A stretch of 64,000 nucleotides of DNA from Mycobacterium sp. ENV421 (GCF_002887815.1 NZ_PDHO01000005.1:124001-188000), one strand, 5' to 3'. Shown: positions 53,710 through 61,142, numbered from the stretch's first letter. Numbers and translations: made by a program. The notes: generated from the letters alone by a model not told the origin.

Positions 53710-53885
53710 ATAAGCCGCCTGACCAGCCGGTGATCCACGTCGCCGCAAACGCTGCGCGACCCGGATTGGTACTACTCGCTGTTGGATCAGGCACAGATCC
53801 ACACAATGTCACTCCCGAGTACGCCATCAGATTGGCCGTTCGACTACTCGACAGCGCCGTCGTTACGCTCACCGCGGGGACGTGA
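53706..53885 (+). CDS. Small phage protein, 59 aa
   Basis: Starts at GTG overlapping the previous stop (GTGA at 53706-53709) and ends with a GTGA overlap into the next gene (53882-53885), which strongly supports it as a real gene despite its size. Sequence begins MNKPPDQPVIHVAANAARPG; amphipathic C-terminus AIRLAVRLLDSAVV. No family recognised. Confidence 0.75.
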   Translation: MNKPPDQPVIHVAANAARPGLVLLAVGSGTDPHNVTPEYAIRLAVRLLDSAVVTLTAGT

Positions 53886-54466
53886 GCGGCCAACTCGTCG
53901 GCGAGGTGATCAGTGCCGCGGCCAGCTTAAAGGCCCGCAAAGTGTCTGACCGTGGCTTCCAAGCCCTGATCGCGATCGCCGAGAAAGCTGGCGCGGATCG
54001 CACGGCGTCAGTGCGATGGGACCACATTCGCGCGGGCCTCTACTGGCCGTCTCGAAGGACTGCGGAGCGTGCGGTTCACGAGCTCGTCCAAGCGGGCCTG
54101 GTTCGAATCGCTAAGGCCGGCTTCAAGAATCAGCATGGGCAATCTCGGGCCCCGGTCTACGAGGTTCTTGCGCTTGTGGATACCGACAACCAGGTGTCGG
54201 AATCCACCGTCTTGGATACCGACAACCAGATGTCGGAATCCAAGACGGTGGATTCCGACAAATCGGATGTGGATTCCGCCAAATCAGGTGGTGGATTCCG
54301 ACACTCAGGTGTCGTACTTGACGTTTCCTTTGACGTTTCCATTGACCGGGCAGCCGTGCGCGCCGCGATCGACCGCTGTCCGTCCTGCGATCAGTTCGGC
54401 CGACTCGACAACCTCGAAGACTGCCCCCGCCATCCGAACTTCCGAACCAACAGGAAACCAGCGTGA
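53882..54466 (+). CDS. Winged-helix replication-initiator-like protein
   Basis: A 194-residue protein. Residues about 1-95 are a winged helix-turn-helix as in phage replication proteins (WDHIRAGLYWPSRRTAERAV, HELVQAGLVRIAKAGFKNQH). A low-complexity, Asp/Ser-rich linker (about 98-145) is encoded by iteron-like repeats. The C-terminus has a zinc-finger-like RCPSCDQFGRL...DCPRH. By analogy with lambda O, the N-domain could bind the repeats inside its own gene to start replication. No helicase or primase gene is in the element. Confidence 0.75.
   Translation: MSGQLVGEVISAAASLKARKVSDRGFQALIAIAEKAGADRTASVRWDHIRAGLYWPSRRTAERAVHELVQAGLVRIAKAGFKNQHGQSRAPVYEVLALVDTDNQVSESTVLDTDNQMSESKTVDSDKSDVDSAKSGGGFRHSGVVLDVSFDVSIDRAAVRAAIDRCPSCDQFGRLDNLEDCPRHPNFRTNRKPA
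54177..54314 (+). repeat. Iteron-like repeats inside the winged-helix gene
   Basis: Two 30-bp units (54177-54206 and 54213-54242) are nearly identical, and each is an imperfect palindrome with arms TGGATACCGACA and TGTCGGAATCCA. Three further half-units TGGATTCCGMCA follow at 54249, 54270 and 54292, the last with an inverted GTGTCG. Spacing between half-units is 21-22 bp. Candidate replication origin. Confidence 0.8.
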
Positions 54467-54708
54467 ACCGCCGTGGCGCCGTCGAGCAGGCCGCACGCGC
54501 CGAACGAACGTCGGCCATCCGCCGCTGCCGCCATTGCGATCCATCCGGTTGGCGCCTGGGGCCCGATGGCCTGGCCGCCGATAGTGCGCGCCGGTGCGAC
54601 CACAGCCCGCCGCAGGCGTCGGGACGGGACGTTACCGAGCCCGTTCAAGAATCCGACCTGTTTTCCGAGCCGCTGCACGACCCGACGGCGCAGAGGAGTA
54701 CGCCGTGA
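54463..54708 (+). CDS. Small CxxC phage protein, 81 aa
   Basis: Begins at GTG 54463 with a GTGA overlap to the previous gene and ends in a GTGA overlap with the next. Contains RRCRHCDPSGWRLGPDG, a zinc-ribbon-like half site, and a single later Cys (RRCDHS). Function unknown. Confidence 0.7.
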   Translation: MNRRGAVEQAARAERTSAIRRCRHCDPSGWRLGPDGLAADSARRCDHSPPQASGRDVTEPVQESDLFSEPLHDPTAQRSTP

Positions 54709-55034
54709 ACTGGAAAACCATGGCCGCGTTGCTCGCTGACATTCCCGACCTTCCCGGAGCGCGATGCGCGGGTCTGGCGGATCTTTTCGAAGCAACGGTC
54801 GATGAACACGGCAAGGCGGCCCCGAGGTCCGAGCGTGAGGACGCGCGTACGGCCGCTTTGCGTCTCTGCAACGCATGTCCATCCCTTGCCCCCTGTCGAG
54901 CCTGGCTCGATGGGCTGCGGCCGACGCAACGACCGCGGGGAGTCGTTGCCGGCCAAGTGATCGCAGCGAGCGGGCGCATCCCCGGCTCAGTGCGGACCGC
55001 GAGCACCACACCCAACCAAGGACGGACACGATGA
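54705..55034 (+). CDS. WhiB-like iron-sulfur regulator of phage type
   Basis: A 109-residue protein with the four Cys of the Wbl family: Cys21 (GARCAGLADLFE) and Cys55/58/64 (RLCNACPSLAPC), followed by RGVVAGQVI in place of GVWGG. The GTG start overlaps the previous stop and has AGAGGAG upstream. Phage Wbl proteins such as that of mycobacteriophage TM4 interfere with host WhiB2 and can exclude other phages; the same is possible here. It is in the early operon. Confidence 0.87.
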   Translation: MNWKTMAALLADIPDLPGARCAGLADLFEATVDEHGKAAPRSEREDARTAALRLCNACPSLAPCRAWLDGLRPTQRPRGVVAGQVIAASGRIPGSVRTASTTPNQGRTR

Positions 55035-55765
55035 CCGAAGCCACCGAGCACCACGACGTAATCGCCGAACTCATTGCGTGGCGGTACTGGCACCTTCCCA
55101 CCCGGCGCGGCCACCGGCGTGATTTGCGCAACGTCAGCCCGAAAGACCAAACAGTCTGGGGTCGCGGGACCACACACGCCGTCTGCCGCCGCGACCCCTC
55201 CCACACACCGCCACACCCCGGTTGCAGCTGCGGCATCTACGTCATGGGGGCCGTCGACATCCAGCTTGCGGCAGCCACCCACTACTACGCCGCCGACGAA
55301 TACCAACGGGTCGCCAACCTCGGCCGGCACGGCACACTCGGTATCCCCGAGAAAGACGGCTTCATCGACGCCCGCGTTCCGTGGATCGAGGAACAAGCCC
55401 GCTACTACCAGGGATACGACATCGTCATCGGCCGTGTCCGCGCCTACAACGTCGTGCGCCACCAGCGACCACCTGACAACCCCGACCAGCTTCCGTGCTG
55501 GCGCGCGGGATCGGCGCTACTCGAAGCGCTCTACATGTCGAAACGCATCATCCGCGACGCCGAACAACTCCGCGCGCAACTCAGCGAAAAGTACGCAGTG
55601 CCATGCGAAATAGGCTTCCCGGCCTACACCCAAGAAGACTGGGACAACAGAGCGCAGCCCGACGGACTCAAAGACACCGAAGCCAAATGGGCCGAAGTCG
55701 GGCTCTACCCGCCAGGCAAGAAAGCGCCACCCCCACCACGTTTCTGGGTTGAGACGCTGCCGTGA
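55031..55765 (+). CDS. Phage-element protein of unknown function, 244 aa
   Basis: ATG 55031 overlaps the WhiB-like stop (ATGA); the stop overlaps the HNH gene start (GTGA). A Cys/His-rich patch HAVCRRDPSHTPPHPGCSCG near residues 50-68 could bind zinc. The rest is mixed alpha/beta with many aromatic residues (ATHYYAADEY, EEQARYYQGYD). I do not recognise the family. Confidence 0.7.
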   Translation: MTEATEHHDVIAELIAWRYWHLPTRRGHRRDLRNVSPKDQTVWGRGTTHAVCRRDPSHTPPHPGCSCGIYVMGAVDIQLAAATHYYAADEYQRVANLGRHGTLGIPEKDGFIDARVPWIEEQARYYQGYDIVIGRVRAYNVVRHQRPPDNPDQLPCWRAGSALLEALYMSKRIIRDAEQLRAQLSEKYAVPCEIGFPAYTQEDWDNRAQPDGLKDTEAKWAEVGLYPPGKKAPPPPRFWVETLP

Positions 55766-56169
55766 CGAACCCCAGATACGCGAACGGAGCACGCCGGCGA
55801 GCTCTCCGAGCACGCATCCTTCGCGAAGAAGACACCTGCGGCATCTGCGGCCACGACGTCGACAAGGAACTTCTCACCCCACACCCGCTCAGCCCAGAGA
55901 TCGACGAGATAGTTCCCATCGCACACGGCGGCGACCCATACGACCGCGACAACTGCCGCCTTGCCCACCGCGTGTGCAACCGGTGCCGCAGCACCGGCCA
56001 ACACCACGGATTCTGCATCGCCTGCCAAAACGCCGACGTCACCAACGACGACTGCGGCAGCTACGCCTACGACGACAACCACGCACCCGCCGGCCAACAC
56101 TGCAACGACTGCAACGGCATCCACCACCCCCGACCCGGAGTCGCCTTCGAAACCAGCCGGACATGGTGA
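55762..56169 (+). CDS. HNH endonuclease-like protein
   Basis: A 135-residue protein. CGICG and CNRC zinc Cys flank the core IDEIVPIAHGGDPYDRDNCR LAHRVCN, where the usual DHIVP is DEIVP, a variant seen in phage HNH proteins. In complete phages HNH proteins of this size sit beside the terminase; no terminase is present here. It is the last gene of the overlapping chain that began at 53518. Confidence 0.85.
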   Translation: MTNPRYANGARRRALRARILREEDTCGICGHDVDKELLTPHPLSPEIDEIVPIAHGGDPYDRDNCRLAHRVCNRCRSTGQHHGFCIACQNADVTNDDCGSYAYDDNHAPAGQHCNDCNGIHHPRPGVAFETSRTW

Positions 56170-56279
56170 AACCGCTGACCAGGGGCGGGTACCCCCCCAC
56201 ACCCCCACCAGGCGCTCTCTAGGCACAGCGCCTTTTGCCCCCCCAGATTCTGAAAAAAACAAAACGAAAGGATCCGAAA

Positions 56280-56633
56280 TTGATTGACAGAGAGGACTTG
56301 CGGGCTGCGGTTCGGGGGTTGTTCGGCGATGTGGGCAAGCGTCCGCCGGGTCCGCGGTACGAGATGACGCTGGCCGATGTGGAGGACTACTCGCTGCGCT
56401 GGGTGGAGAACCTCGGCGCGGGCCGGTTCACGACGAGCGAGGCCGACATCATCACCGACGCTGACGGGTCACCGCTGGCGGTTACCCGGTCGGTGGAGAC
56501 GTTCATCTTCAACAGTCTGTTGCTCGACCGCGCTCACGCTGACCGGCTCGGCATCACGGCGGCTATCGAGGCCGGCGAGTACCCCGGCGTCGAACTCTTC
56601 GACCCCTACGACACGAAAGGCAACAACCAGTGA
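56280..56633 (+). CDS. Phage-element protein upstream of scaffold, 117 aa
   Basis: Starts at TTG 56280, chosen because AAAGGA lies just upstream; the frame before it is Lys-rich and improbable. Sequence LIDREDLRAAVRGLFGDVG ... DVEDYSLRWVENL suggests a small helical protein. Its stop overlaps the scaffold start (GTGA). Possibly a head or capsid-sizing factor by position; not recognised. Confidence 0.65.
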   Translation: MIDREDLRAAVRGLFGDVGKRPPGPRYEMTLADVEDYSLRWVENLGAGRFTTSEADIITDADGSPLAVTRSVETFIFNSLLLDRAHADRLGITAAIEAGEYPGVELFDPYDTKGNNQ

Positions 56634-57166
56634 GCACCGACATGACCACCACCGACACACCCGGAACCGAGCCGAATTCGACCGAGACGGAAGCCGCCGC
56701 GGTCGACAGCACCGAGACGCCAGCGGCGGACTCGGAGGTCGACGAGGACCAGGGCGCCGACGAGGACCAGGACGACGCCGCCGACGAAGGTCCGGGCAGG
56801 GAGGCAGCGAAGTACCGCCGGCGGCTGCGGGACACTGAGGCTGAACGCGACGCCCTGGCCGCACGCGTCGAGGCTTTGCAGCGGGCCGAGGTCGAACGAC
56901 AGGCGACCGTAGGCGGTCTCAAGCCGGCGGCGTTGTGGGCATCTGGGACCGAGCTCGCCGGACTACTCGGCGACGACGGCACGGTCGACGAGTCGAAGGT
57001 CTCCGCGGCGATCGCCGGGGCGCGCGAGTCGTTGGGAATCCCGAAGCCCCCGGGCGGCAATTACGTCAAGGGCGAGGGGCAACCCATCCGGCGCTCTGCA
57101 AAGCCCTCCGGGAAGGAAGCGATGGTTGGCGTCGTGATGGGGCGCGGCGTCGCCGGCGACGACTAG
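56630..57166 (+). CDS. Phage scaffold-like protein
   Basis: A 178-residue protein with an acidic N-terminal half (VDEDQGADEDQDDAADEG) and a coiled coil (AAKYRRRLRDTEAERDALAA RVEALQ), directly upstream of the capsid gene, the usual position and composition of scaffolding proteins. Starts at GTG 56630 overlapping the previous stop. Confidence 0.8.
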   Translation: MSTDMTTTDTPGTEPNSTETEAAAVDSTETPAADSEVDEDQGADEDQDDAADEGPGREAAKYRRRLRDTEAERDALAARVEALQRAEVERQATVGGLKPAALWASGTELAGLLGDDGTVDESKVSAAIAGARESLGIPKPPGGNYVKGEGQPIRRSAKPSGKEAMVGVVMGRGVAGDD

Positions 57167-57172
57167 ACTCGG

Positions 57173-57222
57173 GTGCTGCGGCCGGGGTTACGCCCGGGAA
57201 GGCCCACCCCGGCCGCAAGCAC
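57173..57222 (+). promoter_or_regulatory. Long hairpin upstream of capsid gene
   Basis: GTGCTGCGGCCGGGGT (57173-57188) pairs with ACCCCGGCCGCAAGCAC (57206-57222), about 15 bp of stem, between scaffold and capsid genes. It is not followed by T residues, so an RNA-stability or processing role is likelier than termination. Confidence 0.55.
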
Positions 57223-57283
57223 GCCCCAGGAGGGCAACCGCGGAAGCCTTGCAGGCAAGCGGAATTCACACCCGTTAGGCACC

Positions 57284-57299
57284 TGTCACAAATGTGACA
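57284..57299. promoter_or_regulatory. Perfect 16-bp palindrome upstream of capsid gene
   Basis: TGTCACA-AA-TGTGACA, 28 bp before the capsid start. Probable operator for a dimeric regulator; the protein is unknown. Confidence 0.5.
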
Positions 57300-57327
57300 C
57301 CTGCCGCCCTCCTGAGAGGTCTCACCA

Positions 57328-58158
57328 ATGGCAACCAAGATCACCCCCACATCGCCGAAGGCGTGGGCACCCGACCAGACGGCGTTCGTTCCAGGCGACG
57401 TCATTCCCGACGCACTGATCCTGAACACGGCGACTGTCGTCGGGCAGATCGAAGGCGACGAGCCCGCAGTTCGGGTTCCCTTCGTCGCCGACGACGGCGT
57501 GGTCGGCTTCGTCGCGGAAGGCGCCGAGATCCCCGACGCGGACCAGGATCTCGATGAAGTCGTCGTGTTGACCGGCAAGGTCGCCGCGCTCGGCAAGTAT
57601 TCGTACGAGACGTTGCAACAGCCGCAGGCTGCCGCGATGGTCGTCGAGTCGTTGTCCCGCAACGTCGTCCGGAAGGCCAACGCCGCGTACTTGGGCAATC
57701 CGGTTGCCGGACCCGGCCCGGTCGGTCTGCTCAACTCGCCGGGCATCATCGACTTTGAGACGCCGATCGCTGATGACCTCGATCTGTTGGTCGACGCGAT
57801 CGCGTTCATCGAAACCGACGGCGGCACGGCAACGCACATCATCGCCAATCCCACGGCGTGGGCGACGCTGAGCAAGCTCAAGCGGGCCACCGACAGCAAT
57901 GAGTCGCTGATCGGCGCCGGCACCGTCGCGGCCGAGCGTGCATTGCTCGGCCTGCCAGTGCTGGTCACGCCTGAAATGCCCGCGGGCTCGCTGCTGGTCG
58001 CCGATAAGTCCGCGGTGATCGGCGCGCAGTCCGCGGTCCGGCTCGCCCGCTCCGACGACGCCTACTTCTCGTCGGATTCGATCGGCGTCCGGGTGACGTG
58101 GCGGCTGGGATGGAAGGTCATGCACGCGTCGCGCGTCGCGAAACTGACCGTCGCCTAA
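57328..58158 (+). CDS. HK97-fold major capsid protein (E1)
   Basis: A 276-residue capsid protein. Typical features: RVPFVADDGVVGFVAEGAEI near residue 50, ALGKYSYETLQQP (spine helix start), ATHIIANPTAWATLSKLK, and the C-terminal ALLGLPVLVTPEMPAGSLLV, SDSIGVRVTWRLGWKV. No protease gene is near and no delta-domain is obvious. It is a distant homologue of the E2 capsid at 62228 (shared GFVAEGA and LLGLPV). Confidence 0.9.
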   Translation: MATKITPTSPKAWAPDQTAFVPGDVIPDALILNTATVVGQIEGDEPAVRVPFVADDGVVGFVAEGAEIPDADQDLDEVVVLTGKVAALGKYSYETLQQPQAAAMVVESLSRNVVRKANAAYLGNPVAGPGPVGLLNSPGIIDFETPIADDLDLLVDAIAFIETDGGTATHIIANPTAWATLSKLKRATDSNESLIGAGTVAAERALLGLPVLVTPEMPAGSLLVADKSAVIGAQSAVRLARSDDAYFSSDSIGVRVTWRLGWKVMHASRVAKLTVA

Positions 58159-58237
58159 GACGTGCCCTCCCGGTGAGCGCGCGTTCGGACGTAGGCGCCA
58201 GCGCTCCTGGGAGGGCACCCAGAGAGAGGTTGCGACC

Positions 58238-58681
58238 ATGACCGAGCCGACACCGGATCTGGGCCCGCTGGTAATCACGCCGGCGGACCTGGATCCCTTC
58301 GCGACCATCGAAGAGGCGAAAGCCGTGCAGATGATCGAAGACGCGCTAGGGATGGCCGAGCTCTATGCGCCGTGCATCAATTCACCGGAGTTCGCGCACC
58401 GGAGGGCGGCTAAGGCCATCATCCGGGGCGCGATCCTCCGCTGGCACGAAGCCGGCAACGGCGCAGCGACCACGAAGTCGGCCGGCATCTACGGGCAGAC
58501 CGTGGACACCCGGCAGCCGCGCAAGGCGATGTTCTACCCGTCGGAAATCGACCAGCTAAAGCAGCTGTGCCGAAGCGATGACGAGGATGGCGGCGCGTTC
58601 TCCATCGACCTGTTCCCGTCGCCGGTGCCGCGGCTGACTGCGCGTCAACAGTTCGAACGCGACGTCGACACCATCGGGTAG
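58238..58681 (+). CDS. Head-tail connector-like protein
   Basis: A 147-residue helical protein: VITPADLDPFATIEEAKAVQ, AAKAIIRGAILRWHEAGNGA, VDTRQPRKAMFYPSEIDQL KQLC. This is the pattern of the small connector encoded just after the capsid gene in many actinophages. It is the only post-capsid head gene; no stopper or tail genes follow. Confidence 0.8.
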   Translation: MTEPTPDLGPLVITPADLDPFATIEEAKAVQMIEDALGMAELYAPCINSPEFAHRRAAKAIIRGAILRWHEAGNGAATTKSAGIYGQTVDTRQPRKAMFYPSEIDQLKQLCRSDDEDGGAFSIDLFPSPVPRLTARQQFERDVDTIG

Positions 58682-58763
58682 CCCGCGCCGCCCTGGCCTT
58701 GATCGTCGCTATCGTCGGCGTGGGATCCGCCGCTGCGGCCGCGCCCTGCTGCATGATTGCCGG

Positions 58764-58961
58764 ATGTCGAAGCGCGCGGAATACACCTTCGCGCTCTATT
58801 CCGGCCGACTGGCCGACGTCGGCGACAGCAACCCGTACGCCGGTGAGTCTCTGGTGCTGGCTCAGCTGTGGATGCGGGGATATCTGCGGATGCTTAGGGT
58901 CCGTAACGAGACGAGTCGGGCAATGCAGCTGTACCGCCAAGGTCGGTCATGTGACCCATGA
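58764..58961 (+). CDS. Small protein, 65 aa, possibly Rmf/CrpP-like
   Basis: ALYSGRLADVGDSNPYAGES...LWMRGYLRML resembles the GxxA...NPY...W..GY pattern of the ribosome modulation factor/CrpP family that is common in phage genomes. The ribosome site is weak. I offer the family only as a possibility. Confidence 0.5.
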   Translation: MSKRAEYTFALYSGRLADVGDSNPYAGESLVLAQLWMRGYLRMLRVRNETSRAMQLYRQGRSCDP

Positions 58962-59046
58962 TCTGCCCAGCCTGATTATGTGGCTGGTCAGCCCAGACGG
59001 TGCCGGCGGCACTGTCGTCCCGGCCCTGCCGGCGAAGGAGGACCAC

Positions 59047-59682
59047 ATGACACCGGTTTGGCAGTTGCTTATCAGCGGTACAGCCGGTAGCGCGCTGACC
59101 TACGCCTTGACATGGTGGCGTGAGAACAAGCGGATGCAAGATGCATACCGAGCCCCACAACGACAGGCCATCGCTGAGATCCTCACTGCTGGTTACGAAT
59201 TTCAGCTGGGTGCCCTCAACCTGCGGTTTGTGCTGACGGAGTTGATCGAAGAGATCCGGCAGAACCGTGATGAGAACATACCGGCGATCGACGCGCAGGT
59301 ACGCGAGAAACAATCGGCGTACGGCGCTGCCATGCTTGGGATGCGACGAGCGTTCGAGGTTGGCGCACTGACCGTGCTCGACGCGCAGTGTTGGAAGGAA
59401 ATGGTCATCGCAGTCGCGGCATTTTCAGAGTTCAACGACGACCCCGACGGTGCAAAGGAATTCTCAAGTGTCGATGAGTTCGAGCAATTCGTCGCTCTGA
59501 ACAAGGAGCGCTCAGATCGGTTGCGTGTTGCCATTTCTGGACTGGTGAAAGTGGCTAGCCAGCGCGTCACGCCCGTTGAGTCGCGTCGCACTCGGCGGGA
59601 GCGCCGCGACGCGCAACGTGAACTTGCGGAGTATCTGAGCGGCGGAGTCGATCATGCGCCGGAAGGCAAACCCGACACCTAA
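59047..59682 (+). CDS. Membrane-anchored helical cargo protein, 211 aa
   Basis: ATG 59047 is supported by a strong GAAGGAGG. An N-terminal hydrophobic segment (about residues 5-24, WQLLISGTAGSALTYALTWW) is followed by a long helical cytoplasmic part (ELIEEIRQNRDENI, FEVGALTVLDAQCWKE MVIAVAAF). The gene has visibly lower GC than its neighbours, its own ribosome site, and lies at the end of the element, as lysogenically expressed cargo genes do. Function unknown; superinfection immunity or defence is a guess. Confidence 0.75.
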   Translation: MTPVWQLLISGTAGSALTYALTWWRENKRMQDAYRAPQRQAIAEILTAGYEFQLGALNLRFVLTELIEEIRQNRDENIPAIDAQVREKQSAYGAAMLGMRRAFEVGALTVLDAQCWKEMVIAVAAFSEFNDDPDGAKEFSSVDEFEQFVALNKERSDRLRVAISGLVKVASQRVTPVESRRTRRERRDAQRELAEYLSGGVDHAPEGKPDT

Positions 59683-60536
59683 CGCGCGGCCATCGCCGCG
59701 GCCCGTATCTCGTCGGAATCGACAGCCGTGTATCGCTCGGTAGTCGCGACGCTGGAATGTCCGAGCAGCGTTTGCACCGCGCGCAGATTGCGGGATCCGC
59801 GGTACGCCCTGGTGGCGAATCGGTGCCGAAGGGTATGCGCCGTCCAGTGATCGGGCAGCGCGCGGGCCATGAGCTTGCCGACGTGCTGCGGTGTCAGGTG
59901 CCCGTCCTCGGCGCCGGGGAACAGGTAGCCGGCTCGATGAATACCCTCAAGCTGACTGAGGGTAATCGCGCCGGCGATCGCCGCGGCCAGGTCTTCACCG
60001 ACAGGCACGACGCGCAGCTTCCCACCCTTGCCGTGGACCAGGAGTTCGGCGCCGGCCGGACCGCCGGTGAGGTCGCGGCGATGGACGCGCGCTATCTCGG
60101 CCCGACGAAGACCAGCCTCGGCCGCAAGCCTCAGCATCAGTCGAACCCGCGGATCGGCGCCGGCGATCGCGGCCGACCACACCGCATCGGGGGCTGGCCG
60201 CGGCGCCGGCGCAGCCGCGCGCATCACCGGAAGCTCGGCCGCTGGGTTCGTCGGAAGGTGGCCGGCGCGGTGCGCCCACCCGAAGAACGAGACGGCGGTG
60301 TTGCGGTGGCTGCGGCGCGTTTCGATGCTCCACGACTGCCGGCCGAACCACGCGAGGATGCCGGCCGTCGTGACCCGCGCTGGCGCACACCGGAGTCCGT
60401 GCGCCATGAACGCCAGGTGCCCGCGACGGGTGGCGAGGGTGGCCGGTGACCTGCCCGCGCCGGCTTCGGCCGCGAGGTAGGCACCAACCAGGTCGGCCCA
60501 CGCCGGCGGAAACGGTCGCGGCGCAGGCCCGCTCAC
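59679..60536 (-). CDS. Second tyrosine recombinase (XerC/D-like)
   Basis: A 285-residue recombinase without an arm-binding domain: core-binding part RSPATLATRRGHLAFMAHGL, catalytic Arg in EAGLRRAEIARV, Lys in HGKGGKLRVV, HTLRHRFATRAY, LLGHSSVATTERY with Tyr nucleophile. Start at GTG 60536 overlaps the upstream stop (GTGA). It points away from attR and cannot be explained as the element's integrase, which lies at the other end. Similar orphan recombinases occur in mycobacteriophages. Confidence 0.9.
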   Translation of the reverse strand: MSGPAPRPFPPAWADLVGAYLAAEAGAGRSPATLATRRGHLAFMAHGLRCAPARVTTAGILAWFGRQSWSIETRRSHRNTAVSFFGWAHRAGHLPTNPAAELPVMRAAAPAPRPAPDAVWSAAIAGADPRVRLMLRLAAEAGLRRAEIARVHRRDLTGGPAGAELLVHGKGGKLRVVPVGEDLAAAIAGAITLSQLEGIHRAGYLFPGAEDGHLTPQHVGKLMARALPDHWTAHTLRHRFATRAYRGSRNLRAVQTLLGHSSVATTERYTAVDSDEIRAAAMAAR

Positions 60537-60730
60537 ATCACGCCAGCGAGCTGGTCGCACTGGTCGGCCGCGTTGAGCAGCGCTGCGGCGACTCTGCGGG
60601 CATGCTCCGGGGCCAGGTCTGTGATGTTCTCCGCATAGGTGCCGTCAATGAAGATGCGACCGTCGGAGATGGACACTGTCAGGTCGGCGTCATTGTCGCG
60701 AGCGATGGTGTGCTTGGCGGGGAGTCTCAT
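60533..60730 (-). CDS. Small protein upstream of second recombinase, 65 aa
   Basis: MRLPAKHTIARDNDADLTVS ... EHARRVAAALLNAADQCDQL. Starts at ATG 60730 and overlaps the recombinase start by four bases, so they are coupled. Probably a compact beta-alpha protein, possibly a recombinase accessory or regulator. Not recognised. Confidence 0.7.
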   Translation of the reverse strand: MRLPAKHTIARDNDADLTVSISDGRIFIDGTYAENITDLAPEHARRVAAALLNAADQCDQLAGVM

Positions 60731-60884
60731 GCGCTGAGGTTAACCCCAGACAAATCGAATTGCCAAGGGCTGCAAGGAAAGTCGTACATATGTCTCTACC
60801 AGCGCAAACGTCGGAATCGGGCATATTCCGCGACGCCGGTCATTTGTCGGCGCGGGTCGGGATTGGCCAAGCGCGTTGAGCGGG

Positions 60885-60903
60885 TTGGGCATGTATTGGG
60901 CAC
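60885..60903. repeat. Putative integrase arm-type site, right
   Basis: TTGGGCATGTATTGGGCAC differs in one base from the left site 52025-52043. It lies 36 bp inside attR. Confidence 0.7.
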
Positions 60904-60914
60904 AGCAACAAGAA

Positions 60915-60935
60915 AGGCCCGGGGTTACCGGGCCT
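60915..60935. terminator. Hairpin beside attR
   Basis: AGGCCCGG-GGTTA-CCGGGCCT, a perfect 8-bp stem, between the element's last gene and attR. It may terminate tRNA-Val transcription read on the minus strand. Confidence 0.6.
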
Positions 60936-60939
60936 GACC

Positions 60940-60973
60940 TGCATCAATCGTGGTGCGCGATACTGGGATTGAA
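60940..60973. repeat. attR: right copy of 34-bp direct repeat
   Basis: Identical to 51869-51902; overlaps the 3' 23 bases of tRNA-Val(GAC), so the tRNA stays intact after integration. Confidence 0.92.
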
Positions 60974-61025
60974 CCAGTGACCTCTTCCGTGTCAGGGAAG
61001 CGCTCTCCCGCTGAGCTAATCGCGC
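60951..61025 (-). tRNA. tRNA-Val(GAC)
   Basis: Acceptor stem GCGCGAT/ATCGCGC, anticodon arm CTTCC-CTGACAC-GGAAG (anticodon GAC), T-loop GGTTCAATCCC, CCA encoded. Its 3' end is the E1 attachment site. Confidence 0.95.
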
Positions 61026-61041
61026 TGGACAAATCTCTTAG

Positions 61042-61112
61042 AGGTGGAGACGGGAATCGAACCCGTGTGCACGGCTTTGCAGGCCGTTGCCTCACCACTC
61101 GGCCACTCCACC
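61042..61112 (-). tRNA. tRNA-Cys(GCA)
   Basis: Acceptor stem GGTGGAG/CTCCACC, anticodon arm ACGGC-CTGCAAA-GCCGT (anticodon GCA), T-arm GGGTTCGATTCCC; CCA not encoded. Lies between the Val and Gly tRNAs. Confidence 0.95.
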
Positions 61113-61142
61113 GTTGGGTCTGATGCCGCACTTGCACCTTCG

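Larger units (their letters stand above)
51869..60973. mobile_element. E1: 9.1-kb phiRv2-like integrated phage element in tRNA-Val(GAC)
   Basis: The element is bounded by a 34-bp direct repeat; the right copy overlaps the 3' end of tRNA-Val(GAC) and the left copy is the duplicated fragment. Content in order: integrase, excisionase-like HTH, small protein, winged-helix replication-type protein with iterons, CxxC protein, WhiB-like, unknown, HNH, unknown, scaffold, capsid, connector, small protein, cargo, then on the minus strand a second tyrosine recombinase and a 65-aa protein. There are no terminase, portal, protease, tail or lysis genes. Size and site match phiRv2 of M. tuberculosis. Confidence 0.9.

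Noticed and set aside
54391..55462. Minus-strand open frames opposite the E1 early operon
   Set aside because: Shadow frames; they cross the strongly overlapping plus-strand genes and show no motifs.
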